Source of the DNA: Labilithrix luteola
GTDB lineage: Bacteria > Myxococcota_A > Polyangia > Polyangiales > Polyangiaceae
DNA length: 64,000 nucleotides
Direction of reading: 5' to 3'
NCBI RefSeq assembly: GCF_001263205.1
Contig: NZ_CP012333.1
Location: 6,314,501-6,378,500, forward strand
Shown in pieces: positions 9,454-19,365 of this stretch. The position numbers were made by a program, and so were the translations under genes. The notes beneath the pieces were generated by a model. It was not told where the DNA came from. It was given only the letters and a program-made list of their open reading frames with translations, and did no database searches. Positions within the stretch are counted from its first letter, which is position 1; each line of letters opens with the position of its first letter.

Positions 9454-10881
9454 ATGCTCGAGAAGACCACCGCGGTAATCCTTGCGGCAGGTCAGGGGAC
9501 TCGGATGAAGAGTTCCTTGCCGAAGGTTTTGCACCCGATCGCGGGCCGTCCGCTCGTCCACTACCCCGTGCGCGCCGCGTTGGAGGCGGGCTGCGGGGAG
9601 GTCATCGTCGTGGTCGGTCACGGACGAGAACGAGTGGAAGGTTACCTCTCGACTGCATTCGGCGCTACGGGTCGTGTGACGACCGCGTTACAGAAAGAGC
9701 AGCGCGGAACGGGTGACGCGGCGCGTTCAGGACTCGACGCGGTGCGTGCCGATGCCGAGCGCGTACTCGTCTTCTACGGAGACGTCCCTCTGCTCACCGC
9801 CGCCGACGTGGCGGCCGTCGCCGAGGCGCTCGACGCCGATCCCCAGGCCGCTGTCGCGATGGCGACCTGCACTACCGACAACCCGTTCGGGTACGGGCGG
9901 GTCATGCGCGATCCATCGGGACAAATTGTCGAGATCCGTGAGCAGCGGGATCTTCGCACCGACGCCGAGCGGGCCATCAAGGAATGGAACCCCGGAATCT
10001 ACGCAGCCGGGGTGGCCTTCCTCAAAGAGGCCCTCGCCTCGCTCACCCCGAACAACGCGCAGGGCGAGTACTACCTTACGGACATCGTCAGCTTCGCCGC
10101 CGGTCGCGGCCGCAAGGTGATTGGCGTTCCCTCCCGTCCGGACGTCATGGATGGCGTCAACGACCGCGCGCAGCTCGCCGATCTCGATCGCGTGATGAGC
10201 GAACGCATCCTCCGCAAGTGGCGGACGGAGGGCGTCACCGTCCGTGAGGGCGCCCGCATCGAAGACGCCGTCGTCATCGGCAAGGACGCCACCGTCGAGA
10301 GCTTCGCCGTCCTCCGCGGCGAGACCAAGGTCGCTAGCGGGGCTGTCGTCGACGTCGGCTGCGTGCTCACCAACGCGGACGTCGGCGAGGGCGTGACGCT
10401 CAAGCCATACAGCGTCGTGACTGACGCGATCGTCCGCGCGCGCGCCCAGGTCGGGCCGTTCTCGCATCTCCGTCCGGAGAGCGACATCGGCGAAGAGGCC
10501 CACGTCGGCAACTTCGTCGAGTTGAAGAAGACCACGATGGATCGGGGCGCGAAGGCGAACCACCTCGCGTATCTCGGCGACGGCTTCGTGGGCGAGCGCG
10601 CGAACGTCGGTGCCGGCACCATCTTCTGCAACTACGACGGCTTCTCGAAGCACATCACGCGCATCGGCAAGGAGGCCTTCATCGGCTCCGACTCGCAGCT
10701 CGTCGCGCCGGTCACCATCGGCGACGGCGCGTACGTGGGCACCGGCACGACCGTCACGCGTGACGTGCCGGCCGGAGCGCTCGCCATCGGCCGCGCCAAG
10801 CAGGAGAACAAGGAAGGCTACGCCGACCGCCTCCGCGCGCGCCTGAAGGCCCAGAAAGAAGCCGCCAAGAAGGGCGGCTGA
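9454..10881 (+). CDS. glmU: Bifunctional UDP-GlcNAc pyrophosphorylase / GlcN-1-P acetyltransferase
   Basis: 475 residues. The N-terminal nucleotidyltransferase domain has the LAAGQGTRMKSSLPKVLH signature. The C-terminal half is a left-handed beta-helix of hexapeptide repeats and contains the acetyltransferase segment HLRPESDIGEEAHVGNFVE. GlmU acetylates glucosamine-1-phosphate and couples it to UTP, giving UDP-GlcNAc for peptidoglycan and lipid A. The ATG at 9454 matches the family start; a longer in-frame extension to 9415 overlaps the divergent gene and is rejected. murA, the next user of UDP-GlcNAc, follows 113 bp downstream. Confidence 0.97.
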   Translation: MLEKTTAVILAAGQGTRMKSSLPKVLHPIAGRPLVHYPVRAALEAGCGEVIVVVGHGRERVEGYLSTAFGATGRVTTALQKEQRGTGDAARSGLDAVRADAERVLVFYGDVPLLTAADVAAVAEALDADPQAAVAMATCTTDNPFGYGRVMRDPSGQIVEIREQRDLRTDAERAIKEWNPGIYAAGVAFLKEALASLTPNNAQGEYYLTDIVSFAAGRGRKVIGVPSRPDVMDGVNDRAQLADLDRVMSERILRKWRTEGVTVREGARIEDAVVIGKDATVESFAVLRGETKVASGAVVDVGCVLTNADVGEGVTLKPYSVVTDAIVRARAQVGPFSHLRPESDIGEEAHVGNFVELKKTTMDRGAKANHLAYLGDGFVGERANVGAGTIFCNYDGFSKHITRIGKEAFIGSDSQLVAPVTIGDGAYVGTGTTVTRDVPAGALAIGRAKQENKEGYADRLRARLKAQKEAAKKGG

Positions 10882-10994
10882 GGCTTCGTAGACGCGCGGA
10901 CGTCGCCTGCCGCCGAGCTTGCCGGGAGGGGGAAGAGCTCGGCCGCAGCGGACGTTCACTTGGCCAAAGGGTCAACTTTTGGCAAAGGTGGAGC

Positions 10995-12277
<1,283 letters not shown>

Positions 12278-12281
<4 letters not shown>

Positions 12282-12970
12282 TTTCGCGCGCGGCTCTCGT
12301 GATGGCCGTTCCCAAGGGACGTACCCTCGGACCCGTCTCGAAGCTGCTCACGAAGGTCGGCGTGACGGCCGCGCCCGATGCGAAGGGCACCGTTGCGCCG
12401 CTCGCCAGCGTGCTTTCCGAGGACAGCCGAGCGCTGATCCGACGCGCGTCGTTCGCCGGTCAGCCGCTCGACATGCTGCTCCTCAAACCGGACGACGTTC
12501 CCACCTACGTGGAGTACGGCGCCGCGGATCTGGGCATCGCGGGACGTGACGTTCTCGTCGAGCGCGAGGTCGACGTCTACCAACCCGTCGATCTCGGCAT
12601 CGGCAAGTGCCGCATGGTCGTGGCCGGCAAGGCGGGCGATCACTCGGTTCCGGCCGGTCGCATGCCGCGCGTCGCCACCAAGTTCCCCCGGACGGCCGCC
12701 GCGCATTTCGCCCGTAAGGGCATCCAGGTCGAGGTCGTGAACGTGCAAGGCTCCGTGGAGCTCGCGCCGCTCGTGGGCCTCGCCGACTACATCGTGGATC
12801 TCGTCGAGACGGGCACCACCCTCGTGGAGAACGGCCTCGAGGTGAAAGAGGACATCGCCAAGGTGTCCACGATGCTCGTGGCGAATCGTGCGTCCTACAA
12901 GCTTCGTGGCGACGTCATCGGCGCCCTGGTCTCGGGCTTGCGCGACGCACTGACGAAGCCCTCAAGCTGA
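12278..12970 (+). CDS. hisG: ATP phosphoribosyltransferase, short form
   Basis: About 230 residues. Motifs: MAVPKGRTL near the N-terminus, YGAADLGIAGRDVL, and DLVETGTTLVENGL in the PRPP-binding region. HisG condenses ATP with PRPP in the first step of histidine synthesis. It lacks the roughly 80-residue C-terminal regulatory domain of long HisG. Short forms usually need the HisZ partner, which is not in this window. The GTG start overlaps the murA stop; the ATG at 12302 would also give a complete core. The 3' end overlaps the convergent HhH gene by 9 bp. Confidence 0.93.
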
Positions 12971-13594
12971 CCCGCCATCGGTCATCGTCGGCGTCATCGG
13001 TGTCGGCGCCGAGGACGCTGCCCCTTCGAGCCTGACGAGTGGCCGCCACTTTCGTATCGCGGCTCGGCCGATGCCTTTGACGCGCATCAAGTCTTCGAGG
13101 CGCTGAAAGCGCCCTACTCTCCGTCGCAGTGCAAGGATGGCTTCGGCGCGTTTGGCCCCGACGCCAGGCAGTCGGCGCAGATCCTCCTCGCTGGCGGTGT
13201 TGAGGTACACCGGATCGTTCGGACTCGCGCGCCGCCGAGATCCGGCGACGGCTTCCCCAACGCCACCGTCACCAACGTCCGGCGCCGGTGGAGGCGGAGG
13301 AGCTGGCGACGAAGCCGGCGCGGGAGCGGGGCCGCCTGCGGACTCGGACGCGCCCAAGTACGCCGATGGCGTCGCGGGAGCCGATGCGGTCGCGGATGCG
13401 GTCGCGGATGCGGATGCGTTCGCGGGCAACGACGCCGTGGCCGAGCGTCCGATCCATGCAAGCACCAAGAGTGCAGCGCCGATCCCGCTGGCCCGAAGGA
13501 TCAACGGTGTGAACGTCGAAGCGCGCAAACGTGCTCGTAGCGAAGCGATCTTTGCCGCGCAGCGGGTGAGTCCTTGGAACTTCGTTGCCTCCAT
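12962..13594 (-). CDS. ComEA-like helix-hairpin-helix DNA-binding protein
   Basis: About 210 residues. An N-terminal transmembrane segment (PLILRASGIGAALLVLAWIG) is followed by an Ala/Ser/Thr then Pro-rich linker of about 70 residues. A double helix-hairpin-helix domain follows: YLNTASEEDLRRLPGVGAKR and LEDLMRVKGIGRAAI. This is the ComEA layout (membrane anchor, flexible linker, HhH), which binds incoming double-stranded DNA in natural transformation. The ATG at 13594 has gggagg at a good distance. Uptake function is inferred from architecture only. comM, another transformation gene, lies 29 kb away in the window. Confidence 0.8.
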   Translation of the reverse strand: MEATKFQGLTRCAAKIASLRARLRASTFTPLILRASGIGAALLVLAWIGRSATASLPANASASATASATASAPATPSAYLGASESAGGPAPAPASSPAPPPPPAPDVGDGGVGEAVAGSRRRASPNDPVYLNTASEEDLRRLPGVGAKRAEAILALRRRVGRFQRLEDLMRVKGIGRAAIRKWRPLVRLEGAASSAPTPMTPTMTDGGSA

Positions 13595-13756
13595 CGGCGA
13601 GCCTCCCTCGCCCGCCACCTAGCGAGGTTCACGCCAGATCGCCGTTCTCATGAATCCGCACGTTTGCGAAGACGAACATCCGGCCCGGCCAATTTCGACC
13701 CTGGCCCAGGCCACAGGATCCGACACACGATCAATCCTGAGGCCCAGGCCACCCTC

Positions 13757-14626
13757 TCACGTGCTCTGCAACTGCGCGAAGGCGCGGTCGAAGCGACCGT
13801 TCTCCAAATCTTGGTGCCGTATCCAGAAGTAGACGACGCCCATTCCGCCCCAGGTCACGCCCATGGCGGACTGGAAGAGCAAACTGAGGTCCCGCATTTC
13901 GCGGACCAGCCGTTTGCCATTCGCCCATCCCTCATCTTCCCGACGAAATCGCTTGTTGCGATCTTGCTTGAGCACCGCCTCGAAGCGAATCTCGCCGCCC
14001 TGAACGCCGTCGGCATACCCGAACAGCTTGCTGCCGATGTGCTTCCCGCGGATCTTCCGGCGCAGCTTCGGGTAATTGTTTCGGTCCCTCATCGTTTGCA
14101 GAATGGGCTCGATGGAAGGAATCGTGGGGCACTCCTGACCATCGATTTCCTCGAACTCGGGCAATGTCCACGTGCTCTCGAGCGCGAGGGGCGCCTCTCG
14201 ATAGACTGCGAACGGAGAGCGCACGGTCGTTGGCGGAGAGAGTTTGAGCGTCTCGACCTTGGACGTGTCCGTGTAGATGACGCGTGAGCGATCGGGCGCT
14301 TCTCCACGATCGTAGCCCGTCAGCATTCCATCGAAAAAGAAGGAGAGGAGTCCTTTCTTCGGCAGCAGCTTCGCCGCTTTGAAACGCGAGAGGGCCCTCA
14401 GGTCGAATTGACCCGCGAACATGAGCGGGATGCCATCGACCGTGGGCCATTGGGCGTTTGCAGGCATGTCCGGCAGCCCACCGACGCGGGAACTTCCCGC
14501 CGCGAGCTTTCCCCGGCCACGCGCGACGGTGACGCGAACGGCAGGCTTCATGAGCCGCTTGAGATGGGGCTTCAGGTGCCCGAGCTTGTTCGCCGTGACC
14601 GCCTGGAAAAGTTCGGTGTCGGTCAT
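13757..14626 (-). CDS. DUF1963 (YwqG-like) family protein
   Basis: 289 residues, starting MTDTELFQAV with agaggtgg upstream of the ATG. Features consistent with DUF1963/YwqG: GGLPDMPANAQWPTVDGIPLMFAGQFDL near residue 50-80, a central GLLSFFFDG, KLFGYADGVQG, and a C-terminal GVVYFWIRHQDL. Family members are cytoplasmic and their biochemical role is unknown. The reading frame continues far upstream without a stop, but that part is the antisense of the DUF362 gene and is not coding. It is divergent from the DUF362 gene. Confidence 0.8.
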   Translation of the reverse strand: MTDTELFQAVTANKLGHLKPHLKRLMKPAVRVTVARGRGKLAAGSSRVGGLPDMPANAQWPTVDGIPLMFAGQFDLRALSRFKAAKLLPKKGLLSFFFDGMLTGYDRGEAPDRSRVIYTDTSKVETLKLSPPTTVRSPFAVYREAPLALESTWTLPEFEEIDGQECPTIPSIEPILQTMRDRNNYPKLRRKIRGKHIGSKLFGYADGVQGGEIRFEAVLKQDRNKRFRREDEGWANGKRLVREMRDLSLLFQSAMGVTWGGMGVVYFWIRHQDLENGRFDRAFAQLQST

Positions 14627-14989
14627 CGAAACCACCTCTGGGCGACTCGAAACGTCGCGGGCGGGCTGCGTTCGCTGCCACGTGGCCGTCTGTCGCTTCG
14701 AGGCTACGACAGGCGACGTCCTCAGACGTCTCGCGAAATCGTCAGAGCCATCCCAACCGCGCACACGACCATGCGGTAGACTTCGCAGGCGCTGCCGCGT
14801 CATCGGCGGGATCTGTAGGCGCTGGACGGTCGCCTCGTGGCTCGTCCGTCCGCCGTGGGGACGCCGACCGCAACCCCAACCATACGGACGACCGTGGGTT
14901 TGTCGGCAGCGGGCAGCCCGTGCTAGGGCATAGGGACCGAAAACGCGGAGCGCCCGAAGATTCGGTGTGAAATCGCGGAGGAGAAGCGC
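14627..14989. other. Divergent intergenic region, probable promoters
   Basis: 363 bp between the divergently transcribed DUF1963 and DUF362 genes, so it should hold both promoters. An open plus-strand frame across it has Arg-rich, non-protein-like content. No convincing -35/-10, -24/-12 or operator sequence was identified. Confidence 0.4.
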
Positions 14990-16129
14990 ATGTCCGACGA
15001 CCTTCGGCACGACTCGCACGACCAACACGACGAGCATCTCGCACGTATCGAGCAGGAGCTCTCGCCCGCCACGGGAGCCACAGGACCCGGCGGAGTCGGT
15101 CGCCGTGCCTTCATCGGTACGGCTGCCGCGGCTGCCGCTGCAGTGACCCTCGCGTCGCGTGAAGTCGCCGCCGCCAATGCGCCGAAGAACCTCGCCGCGT
15201 CGCCGCCCACGGGCTTCTCGCCGTTCGCGGCGCCCGGCAAGATCGTCAAGGTCACCAAGAAGGACAGCCTCAAGCCGAACGGCCTTTACCCCAAGGACGA
15301 CGACGCGAAGGCCATGCTGGAGAAGGCTCTCACCGAGCTGACCGGCAAGTCCGACCTCCCGACCGCGATCGGCCAGTTCGTCCACAAGGACGACATCGTC
15401 GTCGTGAAGCTCAATGGCATCGCCAAGCAGAACATGGGCACCAACAAGGAGCTCGTTCTGCCGTTCCTCGAGGCGATGATTCAGTCCGGCGTGAAGCCCG
15501 AGAACATCACGGTCCTCGAGCAGTACGGCGACTTCCTCGCCGGCACGCGCGTCAACGCGGGCAACGTGCCGAAGGGCGTGAAGGTCGCGACGCACAACAA
15601 CAACAACGCCACGATGGACTACCGCCTCATCCCGGGCACCGGGACGAGCACCAAGTTCGTGCGGTTCCTCACGGAAGCCACGGCGGCCATCAGCTTCTCG
15701 CTCATCAAGGATCACTCGATCTGCGGCTACACGGGTCAACTCAAGAACATGACCCACGGTTGCAGCATCAATCCGCACGACTTCCACGTGCACCACGCGA
15801 GCCCGCAGATCGCGCAGATGTACGCGCAGGACGTCATCAAGAGCCGCGTCCGACTCTGCATCGGCGACGGCTTCAAGGTGATGTACGACGGCGGCCCGCT
15901 GTGGAAGCGCCCCGAAGCGGTGAAGCCCCACGAGTCCATCTACGTCTCGACGGACCCCGTCGCGATGGACGCGATCGGCTGGGACATCGTCGAGAAGTTC
16001 CGATCGGAGAACAAGCTGAAGTCCCTCACGGACGCCGGCCGCGAACCCGCGTACATCAAGGCGGCTGCCGACCTCGGGCTCGGCATCTTCGACCGCTCGC
16101 AGATCAAGGTTCGCGAAATCACGATCTGA
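14990..16129 (+). CDS. DUF362 family protein with Tat signal
   Basis: 379 residues. GRRAFIGTAAAAAAAVTLAS near residue 38 is a twin-arginine-type export signal, after a His/Asp-rich leader. The body matches the DUF362 style: KPNG motifs, DDIVVVKLNG, a His-rich core (DHSICGYTGQLKNMTHGC, HDFHVHHASPQI) and a C-terminal STDPVAMDAIGWDIVE. DUF362 proteins are uncharacterised and often linked to iron-sulfur proteins; no Cys cluster is visible here. The ATG follows ggaggag. A strong terminator lies 30 bp after the stop, so this gene ends its transcript. Confidence 0.75.
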   Translation: MSDDLRHDSHDQHDEHLARIEQELSPATGATGPGGVGRRAFIGTAAAAAAAVTLASREVAAANAPKNLAASPPTGFSPFAAPGKIVKVTKKDSLKPNGLYPKDDDAKAMLEKALTELTGKSDLPTAIGQFVHKDDIVVVKLNGIAKQNMGTNKELVLPFLEAMIQSGVKPENITVLEQYGDFLAGTRVNAGNVPKGVKVATHNNNNATMDYRLIPGTGTSTKFVRFLTEATAAISFSLIKDHSICGYTGQLKNMTHGCSINPHDFHVHHASPQIAQMYAQDVIKSRVRLCIGDGFKVMYDGGPLWKRPEAVKPHESIYVSTDPVAMDAIGWDIVEKFRSENKLKSLTDAGREPAYIKAAADLGLGIFDRSQIKVREITI

Positions 16130-16160
16130 CGCGTTTTCGCGAAGTTCCGATCGCTCAGAG

Positions 16161-16200
16161 ACGAGGGCACCGGTGAGCTCCGGTGCTCTCGTCGCGTTTT
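16161..16200 (+). terminator. Rho-independent terminator after the DUF362 gene
   Basis: Two 13-base arms (acgagggcaccgg at 16161-16173 and ccggtgctctcgt at 16180-16192) pair with one mismatch around a 6-base loop, followed by a short T run at 16197-16200. Confidence 0.8.
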
Positions 16201-16267
16201 GTGTCCGTGCGCGCGTCTTTTCCGGCGCGTAGCGCGAGCGTGCATTACGTTCGAGCCAGGGGGCGGC

Positions 16268-17524
16268 ATGCAACGCATTGGCTCGAAAATCCTCGTCCTG
16301 GGCGCTCTCTCCGCGCTCTACGCAGTGGCCTGCGCCCAAGGATCGGACGACGGTCAGGTCGCGTCTTCGACGGACACGGTGTTCGGCGATGGTGGAGGAC
16401 CGACGGCCGATGGTGGTTGCACCGTTCTCTGCGGGGCCCTCGAGGTGTGCTCGGGCGGAAAGTGCGTTTCCAAGTCGGCGGACGAGGATCACGACGGCTA
16501 TCCCGCCGCGATCGACTGCAACGACAAGGACCCCACGATCCATCCTGGCGCGACGGAGGTCTGCAACGGCAAAGACGACGACTGCAACGGAAAGGTCGAC
16601 GATCCCTTCGACATCGACGGCGACGGATTCCCCACGTGCGCGGTCGACGGCAAAGCACCGGATTGCGACGATCGGGACCCTGACGTCCACCCCGGCGCGA
16701 CGGAGGTCTGCAACGGCAAAGACGACAACTGCAACGGCAAGATCGACGAAGGGTTCGATGCCGACAACGACGGTTACTACGTGTGCGTTCGCGGAACTCT
16801 CTCCGCCGACTGCGACGACACCGACCCCGCTGTGCACCCTGGCGCGACGGAGGTCTGCAACGGCAAAGACGACGACTGCAACGGAAAGGTCGACGACCTA
16901 CCCGCCACGCTCAGCGGTTCGCTGACGACGCCGGTGAACCCTCACTGGGTGCTCGCGGGCAACGCATCGTTCTCGAATGGATGGGCTCAGCTCAATCAAG
17001 ACGTCAAAGAGCAGACGGGCGGTCTCTTCTGGAACGCCGCGTACAGCTTCGACACCTTCGAGGTGAACGCAACATTCTGGATTCAGGCGAAGGCTGACGG
17101 TGCAGACGGAATGGCCTTCGCCTGGCTCGCGGGCTCGAACATGTCAGCGCTCGGCGGCGGACCGGTCTACGGGGTCGGCGGTTTGACCGGCTACGCGGTT
17201 GCCATCGACACGTATCAGAACCCCGGCGAGCCCGCCGTCCCGTACCTCCTCGTCTTCGATGCGACGCATTCTGTCCCGCTCGCCACCACGTCGATCCCCA
17301 ACGTGCGCGACGGCCAGAACCACCTCCTCAAGGTGCGTCTCGAAGCAGGGAAGGTGAGCGTGTGGGTCGATGCCATCAACCGGATCTCCGCCTTCGCACT
17401 GCCGGGCTATATGCCCTTCACCGGCCACTGGGGGTTCACTGCGGGAACGGGCGGAGCCAGCGAGACGCATTGGGTCCGAGACATCACCATGTCGTTCCCC
17501 GACGGACAGGGGTGCGTGCCGTAA
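16268..17524 (+). CDS. Lipoprotein with three MopE-type metal-binding repeats and a lectin-like domain
   Basis: 418 residues. The signal ends in a lipobox-like LYAVACAQ. Three units of 49 residues follow (about residues 75-210), each with D.D.DG, DCND.DP..HPGATEVCNG and KDDDCNGKVD elements. These match the putative metal-binding motif of MopE-type proteins (PF11617), which bind copper or calcium. The C-terminal ~200 residues resemble a concanavalin-like lectin fold: DTFEVNATFWIQ, DGMAFAWLAG, YAVAIDTYQN and DGQNHLLKVRLEAGKVSVW. A surface carbohydrate- or metal-binding role is inferred. The ATG at 16268 is chosen because it begins the signal peptide. The FHA-GGDEF gene follows 45 bp later. Confidence 0.8.
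   Translation: MQRIGSKILVLGALSALYAVACAQGSDDGQVASSTDTVFGDGGGPTADGGCTVLCGALEVCSGGKCVSKSADEDHDGYPAAIDCNDKDPTIHPGATEVCNGKDDDCNGKVDDPFDIDGDGFPTCAVDGKAPDCDDRDPDVHPGATEVCNGKDDNCNGKIDEGFDADNDGYYVCVRGTLSADCDDTDPAVHPGATEVCNGKDDDCNGKVDDLPATLSGSLTTPVNPHWVLAGNASFSNGWAQLNQDVKEQTGGLFWNAAYSFDTFEVNATFWIQAKADGADGMAFAWLAGSNMSALGGGPVYGVGGLTGYAVAIDTYQNPGEPAVPYLLVFDATHSVPLATTSIPNVRDGQNHLLKVRLEAGKVSVWVDAINRISAFALPGYMPFTGHWGFTAGTGGASETHWVRDITMSFPDGQGCVP
16541..16896 (+). repeat. Three near-identical 62-bp repeats spaced 147 bp
   Basis: Copies at 16541-16602, 16688-16749 and 16835-16896 share catcctggcgcgacggaggt followed by ctgcaacggcaaagacgacg with only a few changes. They encode the HPGATEVCNGKDDDCNGK unit of the MopE-like lipoprotein and keep the reading frame (147 = 49 codons). 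Confidence 0.9.
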
Positions 17525-17569
17525 ACTCGGGCCGGCGCGCGCGAAAAACGGTAAGCTCGCGCCTTCACC

Positions 17570-18529
17570 GTGGATCCGAAAGACCCTCGTCATCTCCCGC
17601 AACCTCAGCTGCCAACGAGCCCCACCGCGTTCCAGGCGGGCAGGCCGCGTGACTCGAGCCCCGAGCGCGCCACGGCGATCGATCTCGAGGGGTTCCACTC
17701 CGCGCCCAGCAACGATCGCGCGTGCCTCGTCGTCATCTACGGACCCGAGCTGGGCAAGCGCGCCTCGCTCGGTTCGACCGTGTTCGAGATCGGCCGCTCG
17801 TCACGCGCGGACCTCGCGATCGATCAAGAGAGCATCAGTCGTCACCACGCGCGCATCTCGTGGGATGGCAAGAGCCACGTCATCTACGATCTCGGTTCGA
17901 CCAACGGCACGTTCGTCAACGATCAGAGTTGCAAGGAGCGCGCGCTCAAGGACGGCGATCAGGTCAAGCTCGGACGATCGATTCTGAAGTACATGGCCGG
18001 TGACAACATCGAGGCCAACTACCACGAAGAGATCTACCGGCTGATGACGATGGATGCGCTCACGCAGACGCACAATCGTCGTTACTTCAACGAAGCGCTC
18101 GAGCGCGAATACAACCGCTCGCTCCGCTATCGACGTGCCCTGTCGCTCATCCTCTTCGACATCGATCACTTCAAGAAGATCAACGACACGTACGGCCACG
18201 TTGCCGGCGACAGTGTTCTGCGTCAGCTCGCGCTCGTGGTGAAGCCGCGTCTTCGCACCCAGGACGTGCTCGCGCGCGTCGGCGGAGAAGAGTTCGCTGT
18301 CCTGCTCCCCGAGGTCGATCTCGTCGGCGCTCGCATCGCTGCGGACAAGGTTCGCAGCCTGGTCGAAGCAGCCCGCTTCTTGGTCGACCACAAGGAGTTC
18401 GGCTGCACGGTGAGCGTTGGCGTGACGACGTTCGGCGATAACGTCACCTCGGCAGGGATGCTCTACGAGCTTGCGGATCAGAACCTCTACGCTGCGAAAA
18501 ACGGCGGACGTAACCGCGTCGCGGGCTGA
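17570..18529 (+). CDS. FHA-GGDEF diguanylate cyclase
   Basis: 319 residues with a GTG start. An FHA domain spans about residues 45-145 (FEIGRSSRADLAI, SISRHHARISW, DLGSTNGTFVN), so it should bind phosphothreonine peptides. A GGDEF domain follows (residues ~160-315): DALTQTHNRRYF, the metal-binding FDIDHFKKINDTYGH, and the active-site RVGGEEFAVLLPE. The RTQD five residues before GGEEF is an intact inhibitory c-di-GMP site. It therefore looks like an active, product-inhibited c-di-GMP synthase controlled by Ser/Thr kinases, in the cytoplasm. A single-domain receiver gene lies just downstream. Confidence 0.93.
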   Translation: MDPKDPRHLPQPQLPTSPTAFQAGRPRDSSPERATAIDLEGFHSAPSNDRACLVVIYGPELGKRASLGSTVFEIGRSSRADLAIDQESISRHHARISWDGKSHVIYDLGSTNGTFVNDQSCKERALKDGDQVKLGRSILKYMAGDNIEANYHEEIYRLMTMDALTQTHNRRYFNEALEREYNRSLRYRRALSLILFDIDHFKKINDTYGHVAGDSVLRQLALVVKPRLRTQDVLARVGGEEFAVLLPEVDLVGARIAADKVRSLVEAARFLVDHKEFGCTVSVGVTTFGDNVTSAGMLYELADQNLYAAKNGGRNRVAG

Positions 18530-18641
18530 GTAAGAAACGCCGCAACGGCCCCTTGCGCCGTGCGACGCCGGACCTCGACATGATGGCCGCTGCGGCTTGC
18601 CGAGCCTGGGCCGGTCGTTACAATGCCCTCTGTGGTGGGCA

Positions 18642-19097
18642 GTGGTGGAGGGTGAACACCCGCAGGACGGGTCGCCGCGGTCGCCGGCGCCGTTCGACTC
18701 GACCGACGCGAGCGCGAACGGTGTGCTCATCGTCGAAGACGATGACGAGCTGCGTGCGCTCGTAAAGCTCGTCCTCGAGGAGAGCGGGTACGGCGTCATC
18801 GCGGCACAGAACGGGCAGGATGCGTTGCGGCTGCTCGGGGAGCGCGAGCAGCGGGACGGCGCCAAAGAGCCCGACCTCATCTTGCTCGACATGCGGATGC
18901 CGGTGATGAATGGCTGGGAGTTTGCTCGGCGCTATCGCGAGAACGGACATCACGCTCCCATCGTGGTCCTGACTGCCGCCGTTCATGCCGCCCAGTTTGC
19001 CGACGAAATCAAAGCGGACGGGTGGCTGAGCAAACCCTTCTCGCTGAACGAGCTACTCGACGCGGTGAAGTCTCATCTCTCTCATTCCCCGCGCTGA
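18642..19097 (+). CDS. Single-domain response regulator (receiver only)
   Basis: About 151 residues: a CheY-like receiver after a ~25-residue Pro/Ser leader. VLIVEDDDELRALV carries the acidic pocket, LILLDMRMPVMNG has the phospho-acceptor Asp, IVVLTAAVHA the switch Thr and WLSKPFSLNELL the conserved Lys. There is no output domain, so it probably acts by protein contact. Two adjacent GTG codons (18642, 18645) are the likeliest starts; a TTG at 18597 is also open, and no clear ribosome site decides. A histidine-kinase C-terminal remnant follows directly. Confidence 0.85.
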   Translation: MVEGEHPQDGSPRSPAPFDSTDASANGVLIVEDDDELRALVKLVLEESGYGVIAAQNGQDALRLLGEREQRDGAKEPDLILLDMRMPVMNGWEFARRYRENGHHAPIVVLTAAVHAAQFADEIKADGWLSKPFSLNELLDAVKSHLSHSPR

Positions 19098-19143
19098 AGT
19101 CTGATTCTCGTTTCTCCGTCTCTCGTTTCTCACTCTCGCTGCC

Positions 19144-19290
19144 GTCGGCTTCGTGAGCAAGGAAGGCAAGGGGAGCGCCTTCATCGTTCGCCTTCCGATC
19201 CACGAAGAGCGCGAGAACGGCGAGCTCGGCCGAGGGCGAGGGACGTCACGCGAGCTCGTGAGCGGTCTTTGCCGTTCGAGCTTGTCGTGA
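19144..19290 (+). pseudogene. Remnant of a histidine kinase C-terminus
   Basis: The frame at 19144 reads VGFVSKEGKGSAFIVRLPIH, matching the G2 box and last strands of HATPase_c domains (consensus S.EGKGS.F.V.LP), then a charged tail to TGA at 19288. There is no start codon or ATPase N-box upstream; the 50 bp before it are T/C-rich and non-coding-like. It seems to be the leftover 3' end of a sensor kinase, next to the orphan receiver. Confidence 0.55.
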
Positions 19291-19365
19291 GCGAGGGCAT
19301 TGGCGATCGCATAGCGCGGGCATGCTGATTGCGAAGTCCCAGTTCGGCTCGAGAGGAGATGGAAC

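Noticed and set aside
13381..13430. Repeats of gcggatgcggtc inside the ComEA-like gene
   Set aside because: They encode the SATASATA linker and are explained by low-complexity protein sequence, not a separate element.
14627..16837. Upstream extension of the DUF1963 reading frame
   Set aside because: The added ~740 residues are antisense to the DUF362 and MopE-like genes. The start with agaggtgg at 14626 gives the complete domain.
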